Positions 7,433 through 16,637 of a stretch of DNA of 17,503 nt are shown in pieces. Each line of letters starts with the position of its first letter. The stretch's first letter is position 1. The notes under the pieces were generated by a model that was not told where the DNA came from, searched no databases, and was given only the letters and a program-made list of their open reading frames with translations. This stretch comes from Thalassiosira profunda (Eukaryota > Bacillariophyta > Thalassiosirophyceae > Thalassiosirales > Thalassiosiraceae): contig JALLAP010001616.1 in the NCBI GenBank assembly GCA_036939355.1, positions 1-17,503 on the forward strand, written 5' to 3'. Made by a program: the position numbers and the translations under genes.

Positions 7433-10058
7433 TCAAATCCTCATCACGTGCCGGATCCCCAGCAATTCGAAGCATTGCCTCATCGTGATGGCGGTCGCAC
7501 GGCACAACAGCAATCGGCTCTCCATCTCCGGACTGCCCAGCACCTTGCACTGCGTGACGAACTCGCTCGCGGCGATGGACAGCGCGTACAGGAAATCGCA
7601 GATGTGGTACGGGAACAGGTCCTTCAGCGTCTCCTCGATGGAGTCCGCGAAGAATTGGAGGTGCAGGCCGAGGTTGCGCTCCGATTTGTGCGCCAGGACG
7701 ATCTTCGCCTTTCCGTCCTTGATGAGGGCATCCACATCCACGCCATGGTCGGCCTTCCCCTTTGCGATGATGGACTCCAACCGGGCGTGCGCGTACAGGA
7801 GGTAGATGGCAGTGTTGCCCTTCGTGTCCAGCATGCGATCGTACGAGAAGATGTAGTTGGAAGTTGGGTTGCGGCGCAAGTCGAAGTACTTGACAGCGCC
7901 GTAGCCCATCGCCGAGGCGGTCGCGTGGACCTCGTCCTTGGTGATGTTCGCCTTCCCATCGGCCATGCGCTCGGTCAAGCTCGTCTCCATTCGCGCAACT
8001 GCCTCATCGAGCAGATCGACCAATCGCACCGTGTCCCCGCTTCGCGTCTTGAAACGCTTGCCGTCCTCGCCCTGCACCGTTCCAAAGCCGATGTGGTCCA
8101 GTCGGTGACTATCGTCGTCCACCCAGCCAATCTTCTTGGCCGCCGCGAACACCATCTGGAAGTGATCGCCCTGCGTAAAGTCGGTAATGTACACCAGCTG
8201 GCTCGCCTTCAGCTGGTCCAGTCGGTACTTGATCGCGGCCATGTCTGTACTGTCGTACCCGTACCCACCGTCGCTCTTCTGCAGCATCAGCGGGATCTTG
8301 AACTTGGGCACGAAGACGCACTTCGCCCCACCTTCCTCGACGCTGAGCATCCCCCGCTCCAGGAACTCGTCCACCACGGGCGGAATCTTGTCGTTGTAAA
8401 ACGACTCCCCGCACTCCTCCACCGTGATGTCGAGGCGGTTGTACACCTTTTCGAACTCTTTGCGGCTCACGTCGCACAGCACTTGCCATATCTTGCGGCA
8501 CTCTGGATCACCCGCCTGCAGCGCCACCACGTTCAGCTGTGAAACCTTCTTGAACTCGGCGCTCTCGTCGAACCGCTGCTTGGCATTCTTGTAGAACGCC
8601 GTCAAGTCCGTGATGTTGGGAATGTCCCCGTGAAAATCGGGATACTCCTCCTTCAAATACTGAATGAGCATCCCGAACTGCGTCCCCCAATCGCCCACGT
8701 GGTTGACTCTTTTGACGTCGCTCCCCGCGTATTCCAGAATGCGGCACACGGCCTCCCCGATGATGGTCGAGCGGAGGTGGCCGACGTGCATCTCCTTCGC
8801 GATGTTGGGGCTCGAGAAGTCGACGACGACGTTGGTGGCGTGCTGCGCCGCGCACTTGGGCTTGGTCGGCGTCCCGTTCGCAACGATGGCGTTGACGCCC
8901 GTCTCCAGATAAGACGACTTGACGCGGCTCATCACGAATCCCGGGCCGTTCACCGTCAGCTCTCCCAAGACAGGGTTGTCGTCGCCCACCGCGTCGATGA
9001 TGGCCTGGGCCACCTGTTGCGGCGCGTTGATCCCCTCCGGCAAAGCTCCCGCCGCCTTGAGCTTTTGGAACAGCGGCATGGCGACGTTGCACTGGTAATC
9101 CCCGTGCTTGATGTCCTTGCACTTGAACGCCTTGATTTCGATCCCCAGCGACAGCGCGGAGGGGAAGGCGGACGCGATGGCCGACGCAAAGATGGCCGAG
9201 GCGGCGTGGAGCAGCGAGGGGTCCGATTCGTCGAAGGCCGGCGGCGGGAGGAGCGATTTGGCCAACTTCTTCGCCTGGGNGGAGCAGCGAGGGGTCCGAT
9301 TCGTCGAAGGCCGGCGGCGGGAGGAGCGATTTGGCCAACTTCTTCGCCTGGGAGTAGGCCGGGGACGTTTGGGTAATGTCCACGTACTTCTGAATGGCCG
9401 GGGAGAACGACTCATATGCCGACGCATGCAGCAGCAACAGCGTGATGGTCACAGCCACATCTGCAGGCGTCAGGGTTTCGTCGCCCACCACGCTCGTGCC
9501 CCCGTGCACCTCCAAAGCGGCCGCAATCTTCCCAAGAGCACCATCGATCTTCTTGGCGTTCCCCGAAGTCAGCGCGGGGCGCAGCTCACTGCGCTCGAAC
9601 TCGAGCCAGTCGTCCACCACCGCGCTCATATGGCGCTTTCCCGCCTCCTTCCCGGTCGCCAGCGCCAGCGCCTTGACGATGCCATTCCCACCAAACGCCA
9701 CCGAGGGGCAGGGAGAGGTGGCCTCCCCATAGAGGAGGGCGGGGCCGTGCACAAACGGCAGATCGGCGGCGGTGCCCCCCGGCAACAAGGGAATGCCGTA
9801 GAGGACCGAGGCGAAGCACGCCTTGAGGACGCACGCGTCGGCGGCACCGGCATCGGGGACGTTGGCGAGGCGGTACACCGGGCTCGGCCGGGGCTTCGCG
9901 CCTTGCTTGCCCCCAGCTGCCGATGCACCGTCGCCTCCCTTTTTGGCCCCGCCAGCGCCGCCCGACTTGGCCGCGGCCTTGGCGGCCTCCTTCTCGGCCT
10001 TTTTGGCGAGCTTCTTGAGCTCCTTTTTGGACGGTCCTTTCTTCTCGTCGTCGGCCAT
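7433..10058 (-). CDS. RARS: Cytosolic arginyl-tRNA synthetase with GST-like N-terminal domain
   Basis: It charges tRNA-Arg with arginine in the cytosol. After skipping the 73-nt duplication at 9208-9352 it is 850 aa and needs no introns. The first 60 residues are Lys/Ala-rich. Residues about 60-215 look like a GST C-terminal domain (DWLEFERSELRP, then TPADVAVTITLLLL with the GST-type TPAD turn). The class I core follows, with HVGH at 400-403 in KEMHVGHLRSTIIGE, GDWGTQFGMLI, and KRFKTRSGDTVRL in the KMSKS position, the form seen in eukaryotic cytosolic ArgRS. The DALR anticodon domain ends in the expected CFELLGIRHVMRI. The ATG at 10058 begins MADDEKKGPSKKELKKLAKK. No targeting peptide is evident. 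It is convergent with the ATRX-like gene (173 bp apart) and divergent from the TPR gene. Confidence 0.96.
9208..9352. repeat. Assembly join: 72-bp exact duplication around an N
   Basis: Positions 9208-9279 and 9281-9352 are identical, with N at 9280. It lies in the ArgRS gene between the GST-like domain and the catalytic part. Leaving out one copy and the N gives a continuous frame through SLLPPPAFDESDPSLLHAAS. Confidence 0.95.
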
Positions 10059-10230
10059 GGTGCAGCAGGGGGGGGGGTGCGAGGCAAGATGTGTGGCTCG
10101 GGGGAGGGGTCAAAGCCTGTCAAAGCTCAAAGACGACTTTACGTCAAATGTATCCCCCGACCTCATTCACTCTCACTAAAAGACCCAAGGTAGACATTAA
10201 TGGGAAGTCCTCTCATGTGGGAAGTAACTG

Positions 10231-10244
10231 TAGAATTAGGTACT
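10231..10244 (+). repeat. Dispersed intergenic motif, copy near 10235
   Basis: TAGAATTAGGTACT differs from the copy at 585-598 (TAGGAATTAGTACT) only by the position of one G. It lies in the ArgRS/TPR divergent promoter. Confidence 0.3.
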
Positions 10245-10348
10245 TTACCTAACACTTATCCCTAGGTAACAACCATATCTTTCAATTGTAGTTGTTAGTG
10301 TACGACCCCTCGAAAATGGCGCCTTTTTTGCCTCCACGCGCACACAAG

Positions 10349-10360
10349 ATGAACAGGTGA
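10349..10360 (+). promoter_or_regulatory. Minimal upstream ORF (ATG AAC AGG TGA)
   Basis: A three-codon frame, ATGAACAGGTGA, lies just upstream of the alternative ATG at 10367 and 226 bp before the preferred ATG at 10586. If the transcript begins upstream of it, it could lower translation from the next start. Whether it is transcribed is unknown. Confidence 0.25.
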
Positions 10361-10585
10361 AGGGTAATGTCCTTGGTGAAGGTGAACGAAGGTGAACCCT
10401 CTGAGCAGCCGACACCCTCCTCCTGCCCAAGCCTAATCGCCAGTGCGCTACAGTGGCACCGCCCTCTCTTCCTCGTCCTCTGCGGCGGCGTCACTGTTCA
10501 TCTGCCGTGGGCATACAAGTCTCCGCGTAGGGTGCATGCACCAACCCTCACTAGTGCATGTGCCAATGACACTCCCACTCCGACC

Positions 10586-12997
10586 ATGCCCTCCCTGAAG
10601 TCCATCTCCCGAAAGACCGCGGCCGCCGCGCCGCCAGCCAAGGCCGTCCCAGCACCTCAGGCCCCCGCCTCCGCCCTCCGGCGCACCAGCAGCGGGAGCG
10701 GCAGCATGATACGCTCGCGCAGCGGCAGCCCGCGCAAGCCGCCCAAAAATCCGGGCGTCTCCTTCGCCTCCCCGTCCCTTTCCCTCCCGGACAGCGACGC
10801 GGGCACGATGGACGACGACGCCGCCGAGGATCACGACGATGGGGATCCGCTGGTTTCTCTCTTCAGAGTTCACAATACAAACCGGGTCAAATTTGACCTG
10901 ACCCCGCCGGACGACGACGAGCACGATGTGGGGCCGGCGGACAGCCATGGGAGCGAGTCCCCGGCGCGGAAGGGCGCCTCGGGGAAGTTCAAGCAGTTCG
11001 TGAAGAGCCACTCCCTCACGAGAAGACGGAGTGGCAACACCCCCTCCAACCTGACGGCGTCGTGCTTGCTGTCCAAAGATCATCCCCTGGACATGAACGA
11101 CCCCAAGGACGCATTCGTGAAGAAAATGCTGGAGCCCACCCCGCTGCGGAAGATCGGCTCCTTCCTGGGCCGCAAGCTGGGGAGCGACGGGGAGGTGAAA
11201 TCCTCGAGCGTCGATCTGGCGCACGAACCCGCCTTCACGACCATCGAGGGCATAACCGGCGCGGGCGGCGCCCCCCCGAGCGCTCCCCGCGGGAGCATCT
11301 CCCGCGCCACCAAGGAATCGGTGGCCAAGAAGCTCAAGCGGGCGAAGCGGGCGCACAAGAAGACCTTCCGGTATCGCACGGCGATGAAGTACTATCTGTT
11401 GGCGCTGAAGGAAATGACGAACGCGGGGTATCCCGACACGGACCCCCTGATGAAGAAGGTGCTGCAATCGCTGAACGACGTGCACCACGCCCAATCCACC
11501 CTCGAGAACTCGGCGAACATCGTCCAGATGGGAATTCAGAACGAGGACCAGAACCAGCTCGTCAAGGCGTTGCGAATGTACACCATCGCCTATCGCATGA
11601 GGCGGGATTCCTTGGGAGTGGACCACCCCAGCCTCGCGGTATTGCTGAACATGATGGGCAGCGTGCAGGTGAAACGGGGGGAATACGGCGAGGCGATGAA
11701 GATCTACGAACTGAGCCTAAAGGGGAGACCCGACGAGAATGGCGGCAAGGGGAGGAACAAAGAGCAGTTTCGCAACCAGAACCCGCTCACAACCAGCGTG
11801 ACGCTAAGGGATATGGGCATGATCCTGGAGCACAAGGGAAATGAAGAGAAGGCACTGAAGTTCTATCACGCCAGTTTGAGGTATGCGGTCAAGAACAAGG
11901 AGGCCACGGAGCGAAACGCGGCCAAAAAGGCCGAGAGCGGGAAAGGCGAAGGGTCGGACATGGAGTCCGATGCCGAAAGCTCGAGAGCGCCCTCGCCGGA
12001 TGCCAGCGCTTTCGGCAGGGATTGGTTGGAGAGCAACGTCGACGAGCCATTTTCGCTGCAGGAAGTGCGGATGGCCAAGACCACGGCGCTTGGGAAGAAC
12101 CAAAAGGCTAGATCGAACGATGCTGGCGAGAATGGGGAGATGGAGCTTTTTATTGAGCAGAGGTTCGATCGATGGGCACTGTCGACGGAGACAGCCGGGA
12201 AGTCCAACTCGACGAAGTTCTATTACGATGAGCTGTTCACTTCGCAACAAGATGACAACCAACAAATACAGAAAGCGCACGGGGAGGGTGCCGATATGGA
12301 TATAGCCATGGCCCTCCATCAGATTGGTCAAATCCATCGTCGTGGCCATCGATACGACGCGGCGTTGTCCGCGTACAACGCATCTCTGCGGGGAATGAAG
12401 GAGGTGCTGGGCACGAAGCACGGCAACATCGCAGCAATCCTCGGCAACATTGGCAACCTGTACATGGAGACTGGCGACTACGACGAGGCGTTTGCAATCT
12501 ACCAGGAGGTGCTGGGGATAGAAACGTTGCACTTGGGTCTCTCGCATCCTGAGGTGGCGGTGACTCTTCACAACATTGCGACCATCGAATGCAGCCGAGG
12601 GAACTATGCCGAGGGCGTGTCGCTCTACAAACAGGTGGTCGACATGCAGAAGATACGGTACGGCAACGAGCACCTCACCGTTGCCATCACGCTCTCCTGC
12701 CTGGCCGACGCGTACGAAAAGCTCCGGAATGTGAAGGGAGCGATCAAAACGTACGAAGAGGCGCTGAAGATCCGAATCGCCGTTCTGGGCAAGTCCCACC
12801 TGGACGTGGGGCGGCTCATGCACAAGTTGGGCCGGTTGGCATCGTTGCGGCAGGATTACGCGTGCGCGGAGATCTACATGGCGAGGGCGGCGGAGATTTA
12901 TACGGACAACAAGCTGCGACCGGATCACATCTTCCTGCGGGAGATGGCGAGGGACAACGCCGACATTCAGGCGGGCCTGGCTTTCGGGAAGAAGTAG
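10586..12997 (+). CDS. Kinesin-light-chain-like TPR repeat protein
   Basis: An 803-aa intronless protein, probably a scaffold that binds partners through TPR helices; the partners are unknown. The first about 260 residues are Ser/Pro/Arg-rich and acidic by turns. A first helical-repeat block (about 264-435) includes YRTAMKYYLLALKEM, DHPSLAVLLNMMGSVQVKRG and TLRDMGMILEHKGNEEKALK. A low-complexity insert of about 135 residues follows. A second block (about 571-775) has regular 42-residue units of the KLC/nephrocystin type: GNIAAILGNIGNLYMETGDY, HPEVAVTLHNIATIECSRGN, HLTVAITLSCLADAYEKLRN and HLDVGRLMHKLGRLASLRQD. The ATG at 10586 has a good context (GACCATGCC) and begins MPSLKSISRK. An in-frame ATG at 10367 would add 73 residues of unremarkable sequence; I prefer the downstream start. 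Confidence 0.9.
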   Translation: MPSLKSISRKTAAAAPPAKAVPAPQAPASALRRTSSGSGSMIRSRSGSPRKPPKNPGVSFASPSLSLPDSDAGTMDDDAAEDHDDGDPLVSLFRVHNTNRVKFDLTPPDDDEHDVGPADSHGSESPARKGASGKFKQFVKSHSLTRRRSGNTPSNLTASCLLSKDHPLDMNDPKDAFVKKMLEPTPLRKIGSFLGRKLGSDGEVKSSSVDLAHEPAFTTIEGITGAGGAPPSAPRGSISRATKESVAKKLKRAKRAHKKTFRYRTAMKYYLLALKEMTNAGYPDTDPLMKKVLQSLNDVHHAQSTLENSANIVQMGIQNEDQNQLVKALRMYTIAYRMRRDSLGVDHPSLAVLLNMMGSVQVKRGEYGEAMKIYELSLKGRPDENGGKGRNKEQFRNQNPLTTSVTLRDMGMILEHKGNEEKALKFYHASLRYAVKNKEATERNAAKKAESGKGEGSDMESDAESSRAPSPDASAFGRDWLESNVDEPFSLQEVRMAKTTALGKNQKARSNDAGENGEMELFIEQRFDRWALSTETAGKSNSTKFYYDELFTSQQDDNQQIQKAHGEGADMDIAMALHQIGQIHRRGHRYDAALSAYNASLRGMKEVLGTKHGNIAAILGNIGNLYMETGDYDEAFAIYQEVLGIETLHLGLSHPEVAVTLHNIATIECSRGNYAEGVSLYKQVVDMQKIRYGNEHLTVAITLSCLADAYEKLRNVKGAIKTYEEALKIRIAVLGKSHLDVGRLMHKLGRLASLRQDYACAEIYMARAAEIYTDNKLRPDHIFLREMARDNADIQAGLAFGKK

Positions 12998-13115
12998 GGC
13001 ACTGCAACATATTATTATGAGCATTTACATGAACCTGTGACAAGATCCTTATGAACAATCAAGGATGAGTGAAGGGGAAGTAAGCTTGGCTGATACCTAG
13101 ATGATCACTCTACAT

Positions 13116-13121
13116 TTTATT
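13116..13121 (-). terminator. Poly(A) signal of the small minus-strand gene
   Basis: On the minus strand this reads AATAAA, about 53 bp beyond the stop codon at 13176-13174. It is the canonical polyadenylation hexamer at a suitable distance and supports the reality of the gene at 13572-13174. Confidence 0.45.
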
Positions 13122-13173
13122 GTACAGGCTGGAAGATACAACTTCTGTGCATAGTGATCAAAACTCTCAGGTT

Positions 13174-13572
13174 CTATGTGATGCCGGTGAAGATCGCATC
13201 CTCGACGAACCCTTCCGTTACCTCCGGCTCTATGCACGAGAGTCGTATGAACTCCATCCCCGACAGATACCATAGCATGGTGCCCAAGTCGATCGGCGGC
13301 GGCCCCTTCGCCCTCTCCTCGTCCTCCTGGCACACGCCGCAGTTGATGAAGGGCTGCGATAGCATCTCCTTCCACGAGATGGGTTCCTCTTTGGTGTAGG
13401 ATATTCTTATGTCGTCTTCGTCACCGTCGAGGTCGGTGCAGAGGCCGCGGGCGGCGCAGTTGCCTATTCCGGTGCACAATTTCGAATCGGAGTAGAGACC
13501 GGACGACGAGCATGGGATAAGGCCGTCGCGCTTGCCGTCGTGGCCGCTCGGCGAGGGGGCGAGTACCGACAT
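13174..13572 (-). CDS. Small Cys-containing protein, unrecognised
   Basis: The first ATG in this frame is at 13572, giving 132 aa from MSVLAPSPSG to FVEDAIFTGIT. The frame is open further upstream to 13665, and that part (DYIPSKLTKSATIDLCFPL) also looks protein-like, but an in-frame TGA lies just beyond it. A missed 5' exon is therefore possible; no strong splice acceptor is visible. Features include GIGNCAARGLC, an acidic run DLDGDEDD, and FINCGVCQEDEE, whose CGVC could bind metal or form a redox pair. No signal peptide or membrane span is seen. An AATAAA follows the stop. I do not recognise the family. The gene is convergent with the TPR gene. It could also be a degraded gene. Confidence 0.5.
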   Translation of the reverse strand: MSVLAPSPSGHDGKRDGLIPCSSSGLYSDSKLCTGIGNCAARGLCTDLDGDEDDIRISYTKEEPISWKEMLSQPFINCGVCQEDEERAKGPPPIDLGTMLWYLSGMEFIRLSCIEPEVTEGFVEDAIFTGIT

Positions 13573-14365
13573 TGCAATTGAAGGGCTGGCCCTGGAGCTG
13601 GAGAGTGGGAAGCAGAGGTCGATCGTGGCGGACTTTGTCAACTTCGATGGTATGTAGTCGAGCACACATCATGATGTGACCACCACCGCGACGGCTCCGC
13701 CGCCGCCCCACTCCCACAAACGAGACCACGTAATCAACGAATGGTGCTGGAGGGTGTCTTGGATACCGCTGAGCAGTAAATGCGGGCACTTTTGCGAGAA
13801 TCGAGAAGATGAACTGCCCGTTCATCGCGTTTCCGGGAGCCCTCTCGATCTTGGAAGGCGAGCGTTGGGCGATTGTGGCCTGCCCCAGCCGGCGGCAAAT
13901 CGAATTCGCGTATCTACCAAATACGTAATACTCCTACTCTTATCGTGGGCTGAAATTCTGTCAAAAAGACAGGTCGTGTAAGTTTGAAATAGGTACTAGG
14001 TAATTCCTACGTAGAGAATCCATTCGAATGCCGATTAATTTCAAAGGCTTTCTCGTAATCCTAAATTCAAGCTTTGAGTGCACCTCACGCTTGAAAAACA
14101 GCCGAACCCGTTGGCCGAAAAAGTTCGACCCGCAAAGTGCCGTTGCTTTGACACCTCATGAATGTGGCGGAACTCGCTCTGATTATTTCCGCTGTCCTCG
14201 CTTGTGGACGAGTGGACGACGGGGTCGCCCTTGCGCCATTGAAACATAGAAGGCCCGCATCGTCGTCTTGTGCATCGGTCTCCGCCGGCGGGTCCGCCCA
14301 CATCTTGTGCACAAAGTTGAATAGCACCGGCAACCTGCACCGCTCAGCATAGAGTGCACCAAACC
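13573..14365. other. Intergenic region between the small minus gene and the VASt-like gene
   Basis: About 790 bp with no well-supported gene. Frames on both strands are short and low in domain content. It presumably holds divergent promoters and possibly a 5' exon of the minus gene (a 134-codon frame opens from an ATG at 13825). It contains a short hairpin (13958-13972), the dispersed motif with ATTCCTACGTA (13991-14013) and the palindrome CATTCGAATG (14021-14030). Confidence 0.5.
13991..14013 (-). repeat. Dispersed intergenic motif, copy near 14000
   Basis: The minus strand reads TACGTAGGAATTACCTAGTA and on to CCT. It matches the 11-bp terminal repeat of the element at 332-426 exactly (TACGTAGGAAT) and extends with TTA and GTAC elements like the copy at 585-598. 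It is a solo end with no partner seen nearby. Confidence 0.4.
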
Positions 14366-16529
14366 ATGGCCGCCGTGGCCCCGGCCCCGCATCACACAAT
14401 GAACGCGCTGCCGCGGCGAGGGCCGGGATCTGCGGGGGCCGCCTCCGGCACGTTCCTGGACGCCGTCCTCGACCGCGGGTGCTGCGCCGCGGACGACGCC
14501 TCCCGGCCGTCCACCGCGAGCCACGCCGCGCGGCGGCCGCGGCCGCCGCAGCGCCCCTCCACAAACGACGGATCCTACCCCCGCTCCCTCTCGGCGGGGA
14601 GCGGCGGACGGCGGCGGGCCGGCCGGCGGGACAGCAACACCAGCCGGTCGCCCGACCGGGTCGGGAGGGCGGAGCCCCCGGTGCTCCCCCACCTGCGGTT
14701 CCACCCCCTCCCCCCCTCGGCCTCCGCGGCCGAGTGCCCGTCCCTCAAGGAATTCTTCGCGCTGTTTCTGGCCGACGACGCCCCCCACTCGTTCCGGCTG
14801 TTCCACGAGGCGAACGGCGACGAGGTCGTCCGGACCACCCCCTGGACGAAGGCGGAATCTGAATACGGCAGCCAGAGGCGAGGTCCCATCACGCGGACGG
14901 TCGAGTTCAAGACGAAGATCGCGCCGGGAGCGTCGTCCAACCCCCTCGCCCCGTCCGACACTTCCACCGCGGCCACCGTGCCGCTCATGGTGATCGTGAC
15001 GCAAACCCTGCTAAGGCACTCGGCGACGCGGTGGACGCTCCGGTGCGAGTTCGCCTTCGACTTTCTGGCGCAGAGCAAGCTGGGGACCGGGCTGGGGACG
15101 GGATTGAGCCAGTTCCTCATGTCGAACGTCGTGAAGGGGAGCAACGTCAACGTGGCGATCACGTTGCGCGAGTGCGACGACGGGGTTGGGGCGGCCGTGG
15201 CCGGGCCGGGGAGGGCCGATGCGGGAAGGAGTCACGTGAGGAGGAGCAAGAGCGACAGCGGTGCAGTGCCCTATTTGGGGTGCACCCTGCCGCCGTGCCA
15301 GGAGGAGGCCGACGCGCGGCCCCTGGGCTTCTTCTCCTGCCTGACCCACCCTTTGCTCCTGCCCCAGGCCGGGCTGTGCTGCGCGGCAACGGACTGCGGC
15401 GTCCAGAATGGCACCGATCGCAGCAACCCTCTGAACGCCTCCGTCGAGGAACCGGCCGAGATCGGGGCCTCCCTCCTCTCGGCCATCAACGCGAAGAACG
15501 CCCCGATGGACGACGACGGCGACCACTCGATGGACCGGTCGCTCGTGGAGCGCCCGTTCCTCTGCGGGAGGAGCCACTTCGAGAGCCTGGCCCGCCCCTT
15601 TGGTGGAGCCTCTGCGGTTAAGAAGAAGGCGCCGACGCCGGGGACGGACAAGCGGTGGCCGGGGCAGGAGGACGTGCTGTCGTACGGCGCGGCGAGCGGC
15701 GCGCTGAAGACGAAGGCGGTGCCCTCGTTCGAGCTGTCGCGCGCGCCATCAGCGGTGTCGATGCNCGAGCGGCGCGCTGAAGACGAAGGCGGTGCCCTCG
15801 TTCGAGCTGTCGCGCGCGCCATCAGCGGTGTCGATGCGAAACATGATCCTGAACAAGTGCGGCGGAGGCACGACGATCGGCGACGACGGCCCCTCGCGGG
15901 CCGCGCGTTCCGACCGGGGATCGTCGCCGTCGGCGTCGCCCCAGGGCCTGTCGATGTGCATCGAGATGGAGCTCTCCAGCCCCGCCCCCTCCGGCCCCGG
16001 GTCGGCCGCCTCCTCCCTCTCCGGATCGCTCTCCCGCTCGGCCTCCATCTCCAACATCGACGACAGGGTCCGCCGCGGCCTCAAGAAACGCATCGCCCGC
16101 TCCTGGGTCACGTGGGCCGAGAGCTGGTGCATGCGCCTCTGGGAAGAAGAGGCGACCGAGATTCGTACTTCTGGCAAGCGACGGAACATTCCCAACGGTG
16201 GAAGTTTGCGGCAGAAGAAGAACGTGCGGCCGACGGTGCGTAGGATCGGCGAGCCCGCCCGCATCGCGGCGCCCCAAAAAGTCTGGCAGCCTCTGGCGGC
16301 GGGGAGGAAGCGGAGCGGCAGAAAGGAGAAGTGGATTCCAGTGGAGGGCGAAGGCGAGGTGGGCGTGGAGGTGGCGTGCACGATGGCTGCTCCCAAGCCT
16401 CGGAGAAAGAGTTTTGGAAGGTCGTCGAGCAAGGAGGAGGAGCCGACGAAACCACGGAATGAATCGACGAGTGGCAAACAGTCCAAGGTGAAGAGGCGTC
16501 TGTTGAAGAGCCTCAGCACCGCAACATAG
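14366..16529 (+). CDS. Protein with probable VASt (StAR-related) lipid-binding domain
   Basis: It is 696 aa after skipping the duplication at 15693-15837. The start is ATG 14366 in ACCATGGCC. The first about 120 residues are Pro/Arg/Ser-rich. Residues about 126-268 have the VASt pattern: SLKEFFALFLADDAPHSFRL, a TTPWTK turn, GPITRTVEFKTKI, then VTQTLLRHSATRWTLRCEFA. VASt domains of plant VAD1 and of Lam/GRAMD1 proteins bind sterols or other lipids at membrane contacts. Unlike those, I see no GRAM domain before it and no membrane span near the end. The rest is low-complexity Ser/Pro/Gly sequence, a charged helix (DDRVRRGLKKRIARSWVTWA) and a basic tail ending KRRLLKSLSTAT. The domain call rests on pattern resemblance and is moderate; the gene itself is secure because the two frames join across the assembly artefact. 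Confidence 0.75.
15236..15367 (+). other. Possible retained or alternative intron in the VASt-like gene
   Basis: A GTGAGG donor at 15236 and a pyrimidine-rich acceptor ending CCCCAG at 15367 bound 132 nt, a multiple of three with no stop. The enclosed peptide contains several cysteines unlike its surroundings. The frame is maintained whether or not it is spliced, so the sequence alone cannot decide. Confidence 0.25.
15693..15837. repeat. Assembly join: 72-bp exact duplication around an N
   Basis: Positions 15693-15764 and 15766-15837 are identical, with N at 15765. Skipping one copy and the N joins APSAVSM to RNMILNKCGGG and extends the protein to the stop at 16527-16529. Confidence 0.95.
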
Positions 16530-16637
16530 ATTGAGTCATCATTGCATAAAGCGATAGAGTCATTGAGAGAATACGGAAGACCTGCTCTTTCACCAGCTTT
16601 GCTCTCATCGAAGCGTGTTGTTTGTATGCATCACCTC

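Larger units (their letters stand above)
10059..10585. promoter_or_regulatory. Divergent promoter region between ArgRS and the TPR gene
   Basis: This 527-bp spacer carries both 5' ends. It contains TAGAATTAGGTACT (10231-10244), a relative of the motif at 585-598, a nearby CCTAGGTAAC palindromic stretch, and AAAATGGCGCC (10313-10323), sharing the ATGGCGC core found upstream of the ATRX-like gene. From 10367 a plus-strand frame is open into the TPR gene, so part of this region could be coding if the upstream ATG is used. Confidence 0.5.

Noticed and set aside
7334..8542. Plus-strand frame of 402 codons
   Set aside because: Lies opposite the ArgRS catalytic and anticodon domains, which are recognisable along the whole stretch.
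11804..13024. Minus-strand frame of 406 codons
   Set aside because: Antisense shadow of the TPR repeats; no own domain or suitable start context.
13958..13972. Hairpin CTGTC-AAAAA-GACAG
   Set aside because: A 5-bp stem is too short to claim a function; such hairpins are expected by chance.
13676..13981. Plus-strand frame of 101 codons in the intergenic region
   Set aside because: Short, no recognisable domain and no supporting signals.
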